Positions 8,287 through 16,810 of a stretch of DNA of 64,000 bases are shown here, in pieces (position 1 is the first letter of the stretch; each line of letters opens with the position of its first letter). The stretch lies in NCBI RefSeq assembly GCF_001306115.1, contig NZ_LGCL01000031.1, positions 27,022 to 91,021 on the forward strand, in the 5' to 3' direction. The notes beneath the pieces are model-generated. The model saw nothing but the letters and a program-made list of their open reading frames with translations, ran no database searches and had not been told where the DNA came from. Position numbers and translations under genes: made by a program. The stretch is from Ornatilinea apprima. Lineage in GTDB: Bacteria > Chloroflexota > Anaerolineae > Anaerolineales > Anaerolineaceae.

Positions 8287-10209
8287 TTAGCGCATGGGAC
8301 GGTTCTCGACGCTGCCCACGGTGGTGACGGCGCTGGCGATGGAAAAACTGGCAACCTCTTCACCGGGTGTATACGTTCCGCCCTGGGTAATACCGTTTGC
8401 GGTCTCGCCGCTTACGCTTCCACCGCTGAAAAGGGTATAGGTTTCACCCTGTGCCAGGGCGGGCGAGGTGAAGACAAGCGATTGAAGCTGCTTCGTGGGT
8501 GTAAAGTCCAGCACGGACTGACCTGTGCTGTCTTGAATGTGGATCAATGTGCCCGCTGGGAGAGTGGTGTCGAAAAAAATCAGCACGGAGTTCAGGCTGG
8601 AAGAAGCGCTAGGGGCCTGCACCATGCCGGCGCTGCCGGCAGCCACCAACTGCCCGCCGGTGATATTGAACTCACCATCGTAATCGAGAGCGCCGTTCAT
8701 CTGTTCGGTGGGGCCGTTGACGATAACCAGCCCGCCGGTCATCTCAATCGCGCCGTTGGCGTCCAGGCCATCGCCTTGCGCGTCAACAGTGATCGTTCCG
8801 CCGTGGATGTAGAGGTAGTAGCTGCCGGAATAATTGAAAGTATCGGCAAAAACCTGGCCCTGTGCGGGTTGCTGCCCGTCCGCAGGCAGAGCGCCTGGCC
8901 CGCCAGCAGGCCGCTGGGGGCGGCCGGGATTCGCGCCGGGGGTCATGCCCGAACCGTCCATGCCGCCAGCCACATTGATGCCGTCATCGCTGGCGGTAAT
9001 TTGAATTGTGCCGTCGTTGATGGTGATGACCGCGCTTTCCAGACCCTCATACGATTCGGTTACGTTGATCTCGCCCGCGTTGATGGTGAGGGTCGTATCG
9101 GCGTGCATGGCGTCGTCACCGGCGGCGATGGCAAAGACGCCACCGTTAACCACCAGGTTGGCGTTGCTGTGCAGGGCGTCGTCGCTGGTTTGCAGGTAGA
9201 AAGTGCCGTCCTCAATCGTCAGATCCGCGGCAGATTTGAGACCTTTGGTGGATGGCGTTTCTTCCGCGGACAGAGCGGCTTCAGCTAGCTGGCTGGTGGT
9301 GATGTTGAAGTCGCCGCCCAGGATGCGCAGGCTGGACTGGGCCGTGACGGCATCGCCGTTGGACGTAATTTTGAAAGCGCCATCTTGAATAAGAATATAG
9401 CCTTTTGAGGCATCTTCTTCATTGTCGGCCTTCAGCCCGTCTCCCTGGGCGCTGATGGTGATATTGGCGTCTTTGATCACCAGGTAATCTTTGCCGCGAA
9501 TGCCGTCATCCACAGCCTGGACGGTGATGGTGCCGCTCTCCAGAATGAGACCGTCTTTGCTGGCGATTCCGTCATTGTAAGAGGCAGTAACCGTCAGGCT
9601 GCCGCTGCCAGCGATGGTCAGGTCGGCTTTGCTGAAGAGGGCGGCATTGGGTTCGTCTTCCTCGGCGCTTTCAAAGACGTACTCGCTGCCATCGCTGATG
9701 GTGTTCTGGCTGTTCTCCGCCAGGATGATGACGGTTTTTTGCGCGTTTTGAATGTAGAGCGGCGCGCTGGTGGAACTGTGCAGGCTGGCGTTATCCAAAA
9801 TCAGGCGCACGGTTTCTTCATCGTCTGTGTTTACAATCACCTGGCCGTCATCGAGCGTGCCGCTGAGGCGATAGGTTCCGGCGGCGCGGATGGTAAGGGT
9901 GCTGCCGTTCACCTCCACACCGGCTGCATCGGTGTCTATGCCGCTGCCGTTGAGGAATACCTGTATGACATCGGTGCTGTCCCAGATGGTGTCAGCGGGA
10001 TCGTCGTGAGTTTCAGCCAGGGTGACTTGCTGCGCGGCTTCCGCTGAAGCCGCAGGGCTGGCTGGATCTGTTGTGCTGGCTTGCGCGCTCGCGGCTTCCC
10101 CGCTTTCCACGGTAGTTGTAGTTGTGGTTAACGCGGCCGCTGCCGGTGAGCAGGCCGCAAGGGAAAGAATGATTAACCCGATAAGTATTGTGTAAAGACT
10201 TTTTTTCAT
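8287..10209 (-). CDS. carbohydrate-binding domain lipoprotein (Cthe_2159/DUF4353 type)
   Basis: A 640-residue exported lipoprotein. The signal peptide ends in the lipobox LAAC (Cys about residue 20), followed by a Thr/Ala/Ser-rich linker. The rest is a long right-handed beta-helix built from repeats like ITISAQGDGLKADN, LTIEDGTFYLQTSDDALHSN and ITINDGTIQITASDDGINV, with recurrent D-D/G-I or D-A pairs that bind Ca2+ in this family. Members bind acidic polysaccharides such as polygalacturonate. A Gly/Pro/Gln-rich loop interrupts the helix near 420-450. Start at ATG 10209 with GGAG eight bases upstream. The family often occurs with VTC and DUF4956 genes, as here. Confidence 0.85.
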   Translation of the reverse strand: MKKSLYTILIGLIILSLAACSPAAAALTTTTTTVESGEAASAQASTTDPASPAASAEAAQQVTLAETHDDPADTIWDSTDVIQVFLNGSGIDTDAAGVEVNGSTLTIRAAGTYRLSGTLDDGQVIVNTDDEETVRLILDNASLHSSTSAPLYIQNAQKTVIILAENSQNTISDGSEYVFESAEEDEPNAALFSKADLTIAGSGSLTVTASYNDGIASKDGLILESGTITVQAVDDGIRGKDYLVIKDANITISAQGDGLKADNEEDASKGYILIQDGAFKITSNGDAVTAQSSLRILGGDFNITTSQLAEAALSAEETPSTKGLKSAADLTIEDGTFYLQTSDDALHSNANLVVNGGVFAIAAGDDAMHADTTLTINAGEINVTESYEGLESAVITINDGTIQITASDDGINVAGGMDGSGMTPGANPGRPQRPAGGPGALPADGQQPAQGQVFADTFNYSGSYYLYIHGGTITVDAQGDGLDANGAIEMTGGLVIVNGPTEQMNGALDYDGEFNITGGQLVAAGSAGMVQAPSASSSLNSVLIFFDTTLPAGTLIHIQDSTGQSVLDFTPTKQLQSLVFTSPALAQGETYTLFSGGSVSGETANGITQGGTYTPGEEVASFSIASAVTTVGSVENRPMR

Positions 10210-10326
10210 GGTGATCTCCATTTTAATTGATTCAGGCGAGAGTGTTCGCCCATGCGGTCAGGGTAAGGTTGCAAACCCTTCAGGGAGCGTGATTTCCTTG
10301 ATTGTAGGCTGGAAAAGGAATGAGGG

Positions 10327-10348
10327 GGTTTATTTCTTGTATAGGTGA
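10327..10348 (-). promoter_or_regulatory. shared upstream element, copy 2 (before the lipoprotein gene)
   Basis: On the minus strand TCACCTATAC followed by AAGAAATAAACC, 118 bases upstream of the lipoprotein start. See 8184-8205 for the matching copy. Confidence 0.5.
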
Positions 10349-10541
10349 TTCTGGAGGGATAGAATGTGTTGATAGACAAATTGCAGGTAGATACCGCTTT
10401 GGGGTGTCTGGAAAGATTGCTGGTTAAATCTGTAATGGGAAGCAATTATAGAAACTTTGAAGGGGTCAAGTTCCTATAGAGTAGCGAAAGGACTCTGTTT
10501 GTGAGTGATAGAGGATTTCTACTGTGCCGGGTCTGTTGGCT

Positions 10542-11420
10542 TCAGGCCAGGGTGAAGTGAATGGCGCTTTTCTTGGCAAGGTACATGGCCTGGTCAGCCG
10601 CTTTGAGCAGTGAATCGGCGTCCTGTCCGTTGCGCGGGAAAATGCTGATCCCGATTGCCGCGGTAACACAATGGGTCAGCGGGTCCACTTGATCGTGGAT
10701 GACCTGAGCCAGTTTTTCGGCGATGAGGGTAGCGTCTTTCACCTGGTTAATCCCATTGAGGAGCACAACGAATTCATCTCCTCCAAAGCGCGCCACCGTA
10801 TCGGTAGTGCGGACCTGCTCCGGCAGCAGGCGGGCGATTAATTTCAGGTAGCGGTCTCCCTGGTCGTGACCGGCCAGATCGTTGACCTGTTTGAAACCAT
10901 TCAAGTCGATGAAGAGCAGCGCAAAAAGACCATCATCCCGCCTGGCGCGTAAAATGGCTTGTTCAATGCGATCGAGAAGCAGGTAGCGGTTGGCCAGCGA
11001 AGTGAGCGGGTCGTGGGTGGCCAGCCAGTGAAATTCCATTTCAGACCCTTTTAATTCATTGATCTCGCGGGTAATGCCCAGCAGCCCAATGATTTCGCCC
11101 TGGTCATTGCGCAAGGGAAGTTTTGTGGCTGAGGTCCAATTAGTCGCGCCTGTGGAACTTTTGCGGCTTTCGATAACCCCCATCATCGGCTGGCCTGTTT
11201 CCATCACCTGCAGGTCATCCTGCAAAGTTATTTGACCGAATTCCTCACCAAAAAGCTCGATATCGGTTTTTCCATATATTTCTTCTGGATTGGAGAAACC
11301 CAAGTCTAAAGCCATTTTGCGGCTGACCCGCCACAAACGGCATTGGCGGTCTTTAATGTAAATACTGTCCGCCGTATTCTCCATGAGGGTGGTTAAAATC
11401 CAGGAATCTGCGATGATCAT
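10542..11420 (-). CDS. PAS-GGDEF diguanylate cyclase
   Basis: A 292-residue soluble signalling protein. A PAS domain (about 5-125) with DSIYIKDRQCRLWRVS precedes a GGDEF domain (about 130-290). The active-site motif is exactly GGDEF, and an RTTD inhibitory-site motif lies five residues upstream, so the enzyme should make cyclic di-GMP from two GTP and be subject to product inhibition. No membrane segment is seen, so the signal is likely cytoplasmic (redox, ligand or gas). Start at ATG 11420 (AGGG upstream); a TTG two codons earlier is an alternative. It is transcribed alone, divergent from the next gene. Confidence 0.9.
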   Translation of the reverse strand: MIIADSWILTTLMENTADSIYIKDRQCRLWRVSRKMALDLGFSNPEEIYGKTDIELFGEEFGQITLQDDLQVMETGQPMMGVIESRKSSTGATNWTSATKLPLRNDQGEIIGLLGITREINELKGSEMEFHWLATHDPLTSLANRYLLLDRIEQAILRARRDDGLFALLFIDLNGFKQVNDLAGHDQGDRYLKLIARLLPEQVRTTDTVARFGGDEFVVLLNGINQVKDATLIAEKLAQVIHDQVDPLTHCVTAAIGISIFPRNGQDADSLLKAADQAMYLAKKSAIHFTLA

Positions 11421-11607
11421 TGTCAATCCCTATCAGCTTGTTGGGACGGTAAGTAACGCCAAACCAATTATACTCATTAACAATTGGTTAAATTTCGAAA
11501 ATAGAGGAAAAAACCGAAAAAAGAAATGAAAATCCGAAAACTACCGAGGCTAATTTTCAGCCAATTTGGATGACAAAAACAGGTGGTTTGGATTGATTGG
11601 CGCGTGC

Positions 11608-11613
11608 TATAAT
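11608..11613 (+). promoter_or_regulatory. perfect -10 box TATAAT, promoter candidate
   Basis: TATAAT at 11608-11613 is preceded by only a weak -35 (tttgga/ttggat at short spacing). It could serve the gene starting at 11780, giving a ~160-base leader in which I see no recognisable riboswitch. Confidence 0.35.
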
Positions 11614-11779
11614 TTTTAAGTTGTCGTTCTTTGTCAATGAGGATCAATTTTCCGTCAAGAATCGTGCTCATCTTAGGCGAAATTGAAACTCCATGTTTTG
11701 ATTTGTCCACGAGAGAGAGTTCATCGTCGTTGATTGATTTTCGAGTGCATTACATCTTCGCGAACAGGAGGCATCGATT

Positions 11780-12892
11780 ATGGCAGAACTTCAAACTAAC
11801 CTGTGGGGGCATGTCTTCAAAAACCCCGTGATTCCTGCGGCGGGCCCCAATGTGGGCAGCGGAAGGATGGCCGCGCTCGCGGCGGAAGGCGGGGCGGGCG
11901 GTGTTTTGACCAAAACGATTTCTCGCGTTGCGGCTGAAGTGCCGCACCCCAACATGGTGCGCATAGGCAGAGACAGCCTGCTCAACACCGAGCTGTGGAG
12001 CGAGTTATCTCCGGAGGACTGGTTTGAACGAGAATATGACATCGCGCTGGCCGCCGCGCGCTCACACAACCTGCCCCTGATCGCCAGCATTGGCTATTCG
12101 GCGGAGGACCTGGTAGACCTGGGTCCGCGCCTGGAAGAAAAAGGGGTGGATCTGATAGAGTTCTCCATTCATTACCTGGATTCGGAACAGCTCACTCGCA
12201 CTGCCAGCGCTTTGCGCAAAGCGGTTTCCATTCCGATTATTGCCAAACTTAGCCCGCATGCCGGCGACCTGGGTGAAATTGCCCGGCTGATCGACCCGTA
12301 TGTGGACGGGTTTGCCTGCATCAACAGCTTTGGTCCTACCCTGGCGATTGATATTGAAAACCGCGCGCCCTTTTTAGGCTCGCGGTTTGGTTACGGGTGG
12401 CTGTCGGGGGCGGCGCTCAAACCGCTGGCCATGCGCTCGGTGTTTGAGGTGGCGCGGGTGAGCCAAAAACCGATTATCGGGGTGGGGGGTGTCTCGCGGG
12501 GTGAGGATGTGATTGAATTCTTGATGGCCGGGGCGGCAATGGTGGGGGTTTGCACGGCGGCCATTCTCAAAGGCCCAAGCGCGTATGGCAAGATCGCCGC
12601 GGAGGTGGATGCCTGGCTGGAAGCCCACGGCTATCAGAGCGTGGATGAGGTGAAAGGCCTGTACCTGGAGGCGATGCGCGCAGGGCAGGCGGTGGTTACC
12701 ACGCTGGAAGAGACAGCCTGGGTGAATGAAAGCCGCTGCAAGGCCTGCTCGCTGTGCGAAAAAGTGTGCCAGTTTGACGCGCTGAAAGCGCCACTCAAAG
12801 AGATCGCCAAGGTGGATGTATCGAAGTGCGCGGCGTGCGGCCTGTGCGTTTCAGTGTGCCCGCATGGCGCGCTGGAGATGCGCCCGCGCTGA
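11780..12892 (+). CDS. dihydroorotate dehydrogenase-like enzyme with two [4Fe-4S] clusters (PreA-like)
   Basis: A 370-residue cytoplasmic flavoprotein. Residues 1-300 form the FMN-binding TIM barrel of the DHODH/PreA family (IPAAGPNVGSG near the N-terminus, SIGYSAEDL, FSIHYLDS, KLSPH, GVGGVSRGEDV and AAILKGPSAYG near the phosphate-binding loop). Residues 316-368 are a bacterial ferredoxin domain with two CxxCxxCxxxC motifs (CKACSLCEKVC, CAACGLCVSVC). This architecture is that of the catalytic subunit of NAD-dependent dihydropyrimidine dehydrogenase; no partner PreT gene is present and the usual SPH of the family is seen as LSPH, so the substrate is uncertain. AGGAGG lies eight bases before the ATG. 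The stop overlaps the next start (TGATG). Confidence 0.8.
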   Translation: MAELQTNLWGHVFKNPVIPAAGPNVGSGRMAALAAEGGAGGVLTKTISRVAAEVPHPNMVRIGRDSLLNTELWSELSPEDWFEREYDIALAAARSHNLPLIASIGYSAEDLVDLGPRLEEKGVDLIEFSIHYLDSEQLTRTASALRKAVSIPIIAKLSPHAGDLGEIARLIDPYVDGFACINSFGPTLAIDIENRAPFLGSRFGYGWLSGAALKPLAMRSVFEVARVSQKPIIGVGGVSRGEDVIEFLMAGAAMVGVCTAAILKGPSAYGKIAAEVDAWLEAHGYQSVDEVKGLYLEAMRAGQAVVTTLEETAWVNESRCKACSLCEKVCQFDALKAPLKEIAKVDVSKCAACGLCVSVCPHGALEMRPR

Positions 12893-13731
12893 TGAACCCG
12901 GAACAGACCGCATGCCTGGCCGGGGAAGCCTACGCCAGGGTCTCTGATGGCGATGGAAAACCCGTTATTTTGATTCACGGGCTGCCGTCTTCGCTGGACG
13001 AGTGGAATGATTTCTTCGACGACTTGAGCGGCGCGGGTTATAAGCCGATGGCGATGGATCTGCTGGGGCACGGCCGTTCGCACCGGCCTGTATCCGCGCG
13101 GTGCTACACGGTGGAGAATTTTAACGCGTTCTTCTGCCATTGGATGGATTCGCAGAAACTGGCTGGCCCTGTTACCCTTGTGGGCCACTCTTTTGGGGGA
13201 CATTTGGCGCTGCGCTATGCGGCTGAACACCCGGATCGGGTTGAGCGGTTGGTGCTGATCAACCCGTTCCTGTCTTTTGACCAGATGACGTTGGTGAACC
13301 GGTTGGTTTTTCGCTTTCCATTGTTCGCGGCGGCGCTCTATTCGCGCGTGCCCGCGTTTCTCATTCGCTGTTTTGTGTGGCTGGGAAGTTTAGAGAACGG
13401 ACGTTTTTTGCACTCTTCTTTGACCAAAGCGGATTTTGAAAGCATGCTGCTGGATTATCACCGCTGCTCGCCGCAGGTTGTGTATCTTCCCCTTTCGGTC
13501 TGGGACGAGGCAATTCCCTACCCGCAGATTCAAATGCCGGTGCTGCTGTTGTGGGGGGTGAAGGATATGACCTTGAAGGTTTCGTGGTTTGAGCGGGCGT
13601 CCAGGAAAATGCCTAATTGTCAAACCGCGCGGGTCGCTGGCGGTCATTATCCGCACCGGTCGAACTATGGCGAAGTGAAGCCGGTCATTTTTGATTTCTT
13701 GCAACGTAGTGCTTCGAGCGTTGAGGGATAA
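12892..13731 (+). CDS. alpha/beta hydrolase
   Basis: A 279-residue alpha/beta-fold hydrolase. The oxyanion-hole motif ILIHGLP is near residue 25-30, the nucleophile elbow GHSFGGH supplies the catalytic Ser (about residue 102), an acid in LLWGVKDMTL (about 227) and a His in AGGHYPHRSN (about 253-256) complete the triad. The substrate cannot be told. The start at 12892 shares bases with the stop of the ferredoxin-domain enzyme, so the two are translationally coupled; an upstream in-frame extension (to 12826) would lie inside that gene. Confidence 0.85.
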   Translation: MNPEQTACLAGEAYARVSDGDGKPVILIHGLPSSLDEWNDFFDDLSGAGYKPMAMDLLGHGRSHRPVSARCYTVENFNAFFCHWMDSQKLAGPVTLVGHSFGGHLALRYAAEHPDRVERLVLINPFLSFDQMTLVNRLVFRFPLFAAALYSRVPAFLIRCFVWLGSLENGRFLHSSLTKADFESMLLDYHRCSPQVVYLPLSVWDEAIPYPQIQMPVLLLWGVKDMTLKVSWFERASRKMPNCQTARVAGGHYPHRSNYGEVKPVIFDFLQRSASSVEG

Positions 13732-13755
13732 ATTTCCGGCAATTTGCATCGCTGG

Positions 13756-14154
13756 TTATTGAATGGTTACCGAGCAGTCGTGAAACGTGTCGTTACCGGG
13801 GCCGCCAATGCAGATGGAAGAGCTGCCATTGCCAGTGATGTCATCGTTCCCCGCGCCGCCCAATATGCAATCGTCTCCTTTTTTGCCGCTGGTGATCATG
13901 TCGTCCAGAGGGCTGCCCAATATGAGCTCGTCGCGATTTTTGCCTTTGATCCTGCCTGAACCAACCAGAATAGTGGTCAGGTTTATGCTGGCGCATTGGG
14001 GTGGCTTTAATGCGTTGGCATTCACGCCGAAAGATTGGCTGGTGAGGTGAGATGGGGGAATGTAGTTTGCCGCGGCCGAGGCGGTGGACATCGATGTGAA
14101 AACCAGCCCCATTAGATGAAAGAATGCCAGAAATAAAAGTAATTTGCGGATCAT
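13756..14154 (-). CDS. small secreted RTX-like protein
   Basis: A 132-residue protein with a clear N-terminal signal peptide (MIRKLLLFLAFFHLMG, cleavage probably after the AAA near 28). The C-terminal half has glycine/aspartate nonapeptide-like repeats (LGSPLDDMITSG, GGAGNDDITGNG, GGPGNDTFHDC) resembling haemolysin-type calcium-binding repeats, though only about three turns are present and several contain Cys. Located just downstream of the signal peptidase-EAL fusion on the same strand (29-base gap), so it may be co-transcribed and a substrate or partner. Confidence 0.65.
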   Translation of the reverse strand: MIRKLLLFLAFFHLMGLVFTSMSTASAAANYIPPSHLTSQSFGVNANALKPPQCASINLTTILVGSGRIKGKNRDELILGSPLDDMITSGKKGDDCILGGAGNDDITGNGSSSICIGGPGNDTFHDCSVTIQ

Positions 14155-14183
14155 AGGCTGTTCTTGGTGGTTACTTTCTTTAT

Positions 14184-16655
14184 TTAGATCACTGCTGCCG
14201 CCGTGTCCTGCTCTTTAAAAAGTAGCGAGAGCTCTTCAGCGGGGGCGGGCCGTCCCAGCAGGTAGCCCTGGGCTTGCGGGCAAAGGTTGGTGCTCAAGAA
14301 GCTGAGTTGTTCTTCGGTCTCCACTCCCTCGGCGATGACGTTGATCCCCTGGTTGAGAGCCGCTGAGATCATGCGGTGGATGGTTTCGGCCTGGTGTGGA
14401 TTGTTGACCTGCTCCAAGATGGAGCGGTCAATTTTAAGCGTGCTGACAGGCAATTGATCGGATTGAGGAATGGGGAAATGCCCCGAATAATCGTCAACCG
14501 CGATCTGGATGCCCAGCCTGTTCAGTTCCTGCAAATTACGGATCACTTTTTCGGGGTGCGCCAGGGCGCTGGCTTCTGGCACTTCCACCTGCAGGGCGCA
14601 CGGGTCCAGACCGGCGAGTTGAAGGGCGTGGATGATGAGACGGTTGGGGGCTTGTTCCAACTGGCGCTGCGAGAGATTGACAGCCAGTTTGAGCGGCACG
14701 CCGGCTTCCTGCCAGATTTTAATCTGGTGGCAGGCTTCTTGAAGCATCCATTCACCGAGCATGTCGATCAGGCCGGTTTTCTCGGCGGCGCGAATGAATT
14801 CCTTCGCTGAGACCAGTCCGTTGTTGGGATGCTGCCAGCGTAAGAGCGCTTCTACCGCGGTGATCTTGCGATCTGTTAGCGAGACGATGGGCTGATAATA
14901 GACCTTAAACTCATTGCGTTCAAACGCTTTGAGCAATTCTCTTCTTTTTTGAATGGGTGAATGGAAGAAAGGCTCTGTCTCTTCCTCACGAGTGGAATAG
15001 CGGTAGAGGACCTGCCCGGATTGCACAAGGTACTCATGGCCGAAATTGCGCGCTGTGTGGATGATGAAGGTGTTTTCGCGGGCGGCGAGTTTGGCGAGGT
15101 CATCCATGGCAGCCAGGTTCACCTCGGGCATGGGGAGATTGAGAGTGGGTTCATCCGCGTCAACCAGAAGGGAATCGTATTTGACGCGAATCAGGGCGGC
15201 CTGGCTCTGGCGCGCGAGGTTGGAAAGAATCCACGCGAGCGAGAGCAATCCGATCACAGAAAGAAAAAATCCGGTCGCTGAAATGACCCGCAGCGGTAAG
15301 ACCTGTGCCGATAAGCCCAAAAACTGCAGCGTGTTGGGTTCAACGCGCGGTTTTTGGAGCATTCCGGCTTGAATCGGATAGAGCGGCGTGGGGTTGGAAG
15401 GGTCCTGAAGCAGATAGAAGTGAAGTTTATCGAACTGAAAAACCAGTTGCGGTTGAAACTGGTCAGCCAGGCTGGCCCCGGCCAGGTTGCCGTGGATATC
15501 CACAAGCGGGACAATTTTCAACAGGTAGGTATACGGACGGACTTCGGTGAGGGTTTCATAGCTGTCGGTCATTGCCACCACCTGGCAAATATCCAGGTTC
15601 GCGGTGCTGGTGTAGGAGTTGCCGCTGAATGGCGTGGGCGGCTCGAGGGTCATTGTCCGCTGCCAGCCGCTGGCAGGGTCAATGATTTGAGCGGTGAGCT
15701 GGTGCGTGCCTGACAGGTTTTGCGCCTGGTCGCTTAAGATGTGGTAGCTAAATTGAAGATTGACCTGACAAGACAGGCGGGGGAAGAGCGGTTCGCCCGA
15801 TTTGACAGACGCAGTGTCGTAAACTCCGATGGGAGCATCCGCGGCGTAAGAAAAAATCCCCGCGTGCTGGAAGAAGACATTCTCCTGGACTGTGCGCAGC
15901 CGTGGATGGGAAAAGGCAAAGAAGCCAATCACCAGCGCGGTGAAGAAGAGCATGCCCAAAACAAATATGGAGCCTTCAATGATTCCACTGAGGCGCCGGG
16001 CATGCTGGTCGGTATCTGGTTGGGTGGGCGGTTTGCTCTGAAATCGAAACCGGCCGGATATTTTTTGCCGCAGGGCATTAAAACTCAAATTCCGGGCGCC
16101 CGCTGACCCGTTATGGGGCGCAAAACTGACTTGAATGTCTTTTAGCGCCCCGGCGAGCGAGCTCTTGAAATTCTTTGATTTGTGGTTGCTTTGATTCAGC
16201 TCAGAAGCCATGAAAAGTCCTCCAATTCCCCCTACGATCAGCGCCATTACGGCAGGACGGCGAATTCCCTCCACGACGTTGCCAGCGCGGGGGATGTGAA
16301 TCCATAATTTGCCGGTGATTTCTTTTGTGTTGGGTTGATAAGAATCGTTCCAATCGTTGTTGTCGCCTTTGAAGATGAAGCGGTCCAGGTTTTGAGCGGT
16401 GATGCGGTGAAACACAAAGCGGCCCAGGTTAGGGTCGCGATAGGCGGCGGCATCTCCGACCTGATAGCCTGTTGAGCGGCGGACAATGACCAGATCGCCG
16501 GTGTGAAATCCGGGTTCCATGCTGGAGCCCTGGATGATCACATAATCGGTTTGCCCCCCGGCGGCGGATGGCGCGAAAAACACCCAGGCCAGCAAAGCCA
16601 GGATTAGGGCCGAGCCGGAAAGGAAGTTGATCATCCATGCGCGATAGACGTTCAT
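14184..16655 (-). CDS. signal peptidase I (SipW/ER type) fused to DUF5305 and an EAL domain
   Basis: An 823-residue membrane fusion protein. Residues 1-150: a TM anchor (about 9-28), then S26B signal peptidase with the catalytic Ser in QGSSMEPGF (S45), the His in FVFHRI (H83) and KGDNND (about 97-101), followed by a second TM (about 135-150). Residues 215-500: TM, a DUF5305-like extracytoplasmic domain and another TM. Residues 570-815: EAL phosphodiesterase domain, with YYQPIV, EALLRW, NLSQRQ, VDDYSG, LKIDRS and AEGVE present; the DDFGTG loop is altered (DDYSGHFP). It follows, on the same strand, a small exported protein (16811-17170) that looks like its substrate. Export would thus be linked physically to cyclic-di-GMP binding or hydrolysis. 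Family identities are clear; the activity of the EAL domain is unproven. Confidence 0.85.
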   Translation of the reverse strand: MNVYRAWMINFLSGSALILALLAWVFFAPSAAGGQTDYVIIQGSSMEPGFHTGDLVIVRRSTGYQVGDAAAYRDPNLGRFVFHRITAQNLDRFIFKGDNNDWNDSYQPNTKEITGKLWIHIPRAGNVVEGIRRPAVMALIVGGIGGLFMASELNQSNHKSKNFKSSLAGALKDIQVSFAPHNGSAGARNLSFNALRQKISGRFRFQSKPPTQPDTDQHARRLSGIIEGSIFVLGMLFFTALVIGFFAFSHPRLRTVQENVFFQHAGIFSYAADAPIGVYDTASVKSGEPLFPRLSCQVNLQFSYHILSDQAQNLSGTHQLTAQIIDPASGWQRTMTLEPPTPFSGNSYTSTANLDICQVVAMTDSYETLTEVRPYTYLLKIVPLVDIHGNLAGASLADQFQPQLVFQFDKLHFYLLQDPSNPTPLYPIQAGMLQKPRVEPNTLQFLGLSAQVLPLRVISATGFFLSVIGLLSLAWILSNLARQSQAALIRVKYDSLLVDADEPTLNLPMPEVNLAAMDDLAKLAARENTFIIHTARNFGHEYLVQSGQVLYRYSTREEETEPFFHSPIQKRRELLKAFERNEFKVYYQPIVSLTDRKITAVEALLRWQHPNNGLVSAKEFIRAAEKTGLIDMLGEWMLQEACHQIKIWQEAGVPLKLAVNLSQRQLEQAPNRLIIHALQLAGLDPCALQVEVPEASALAHPEKVIRNLQELNRLGIQIAVDDYSGHFPIPQSDQLPVSTLKIDRSILEQVNNPHQAETIHRMISAALNQGINVIAEGVETEEQLSFLSTNLCPQAQGYLLGRPAPAEELSLLFKEQDTAAAVI

Positions 16656-16680
16656 TGTGCGCGGTTTTGCCTTTTTTTGA

Positions 16681-16729
16681 ATCAGGCCTGCTTTGATGAG
16701 GAAGCTTCGAAGCGGGGAGCAGGCCTGAT
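16681..16729 (-). other. long intercistronic hairpin
   Basis: ATCAGGCCTGCT (16681-16692) is perfectly complementary to AGCAGGCCTGAT (16718-16729), with an inner palindrome GCTTCGAAGC. It lies between the small exported protein and the signal peptidase fusion. There is no T run downstream on the minus strand, so partial termination or mRNA stabilisation that favours the upstream gene is likely. Confidence 0.7.
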
Positions 16730-16810
16730 GTTGGTGGTCAGCGCGCCGGCTGGTTTCGGCGAGTGGCAGGAAGAGCCGGCGCTGATGAATGCCTGACGTT
16801 GGCGGCGGCT

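Noticed and set aside
8248..9288. 346-residue open frame on the plus strand
   Set aside because: Antisense to the repetitive carbohydrate-binding gene; its length follows from that gene's composition and it has no family features.
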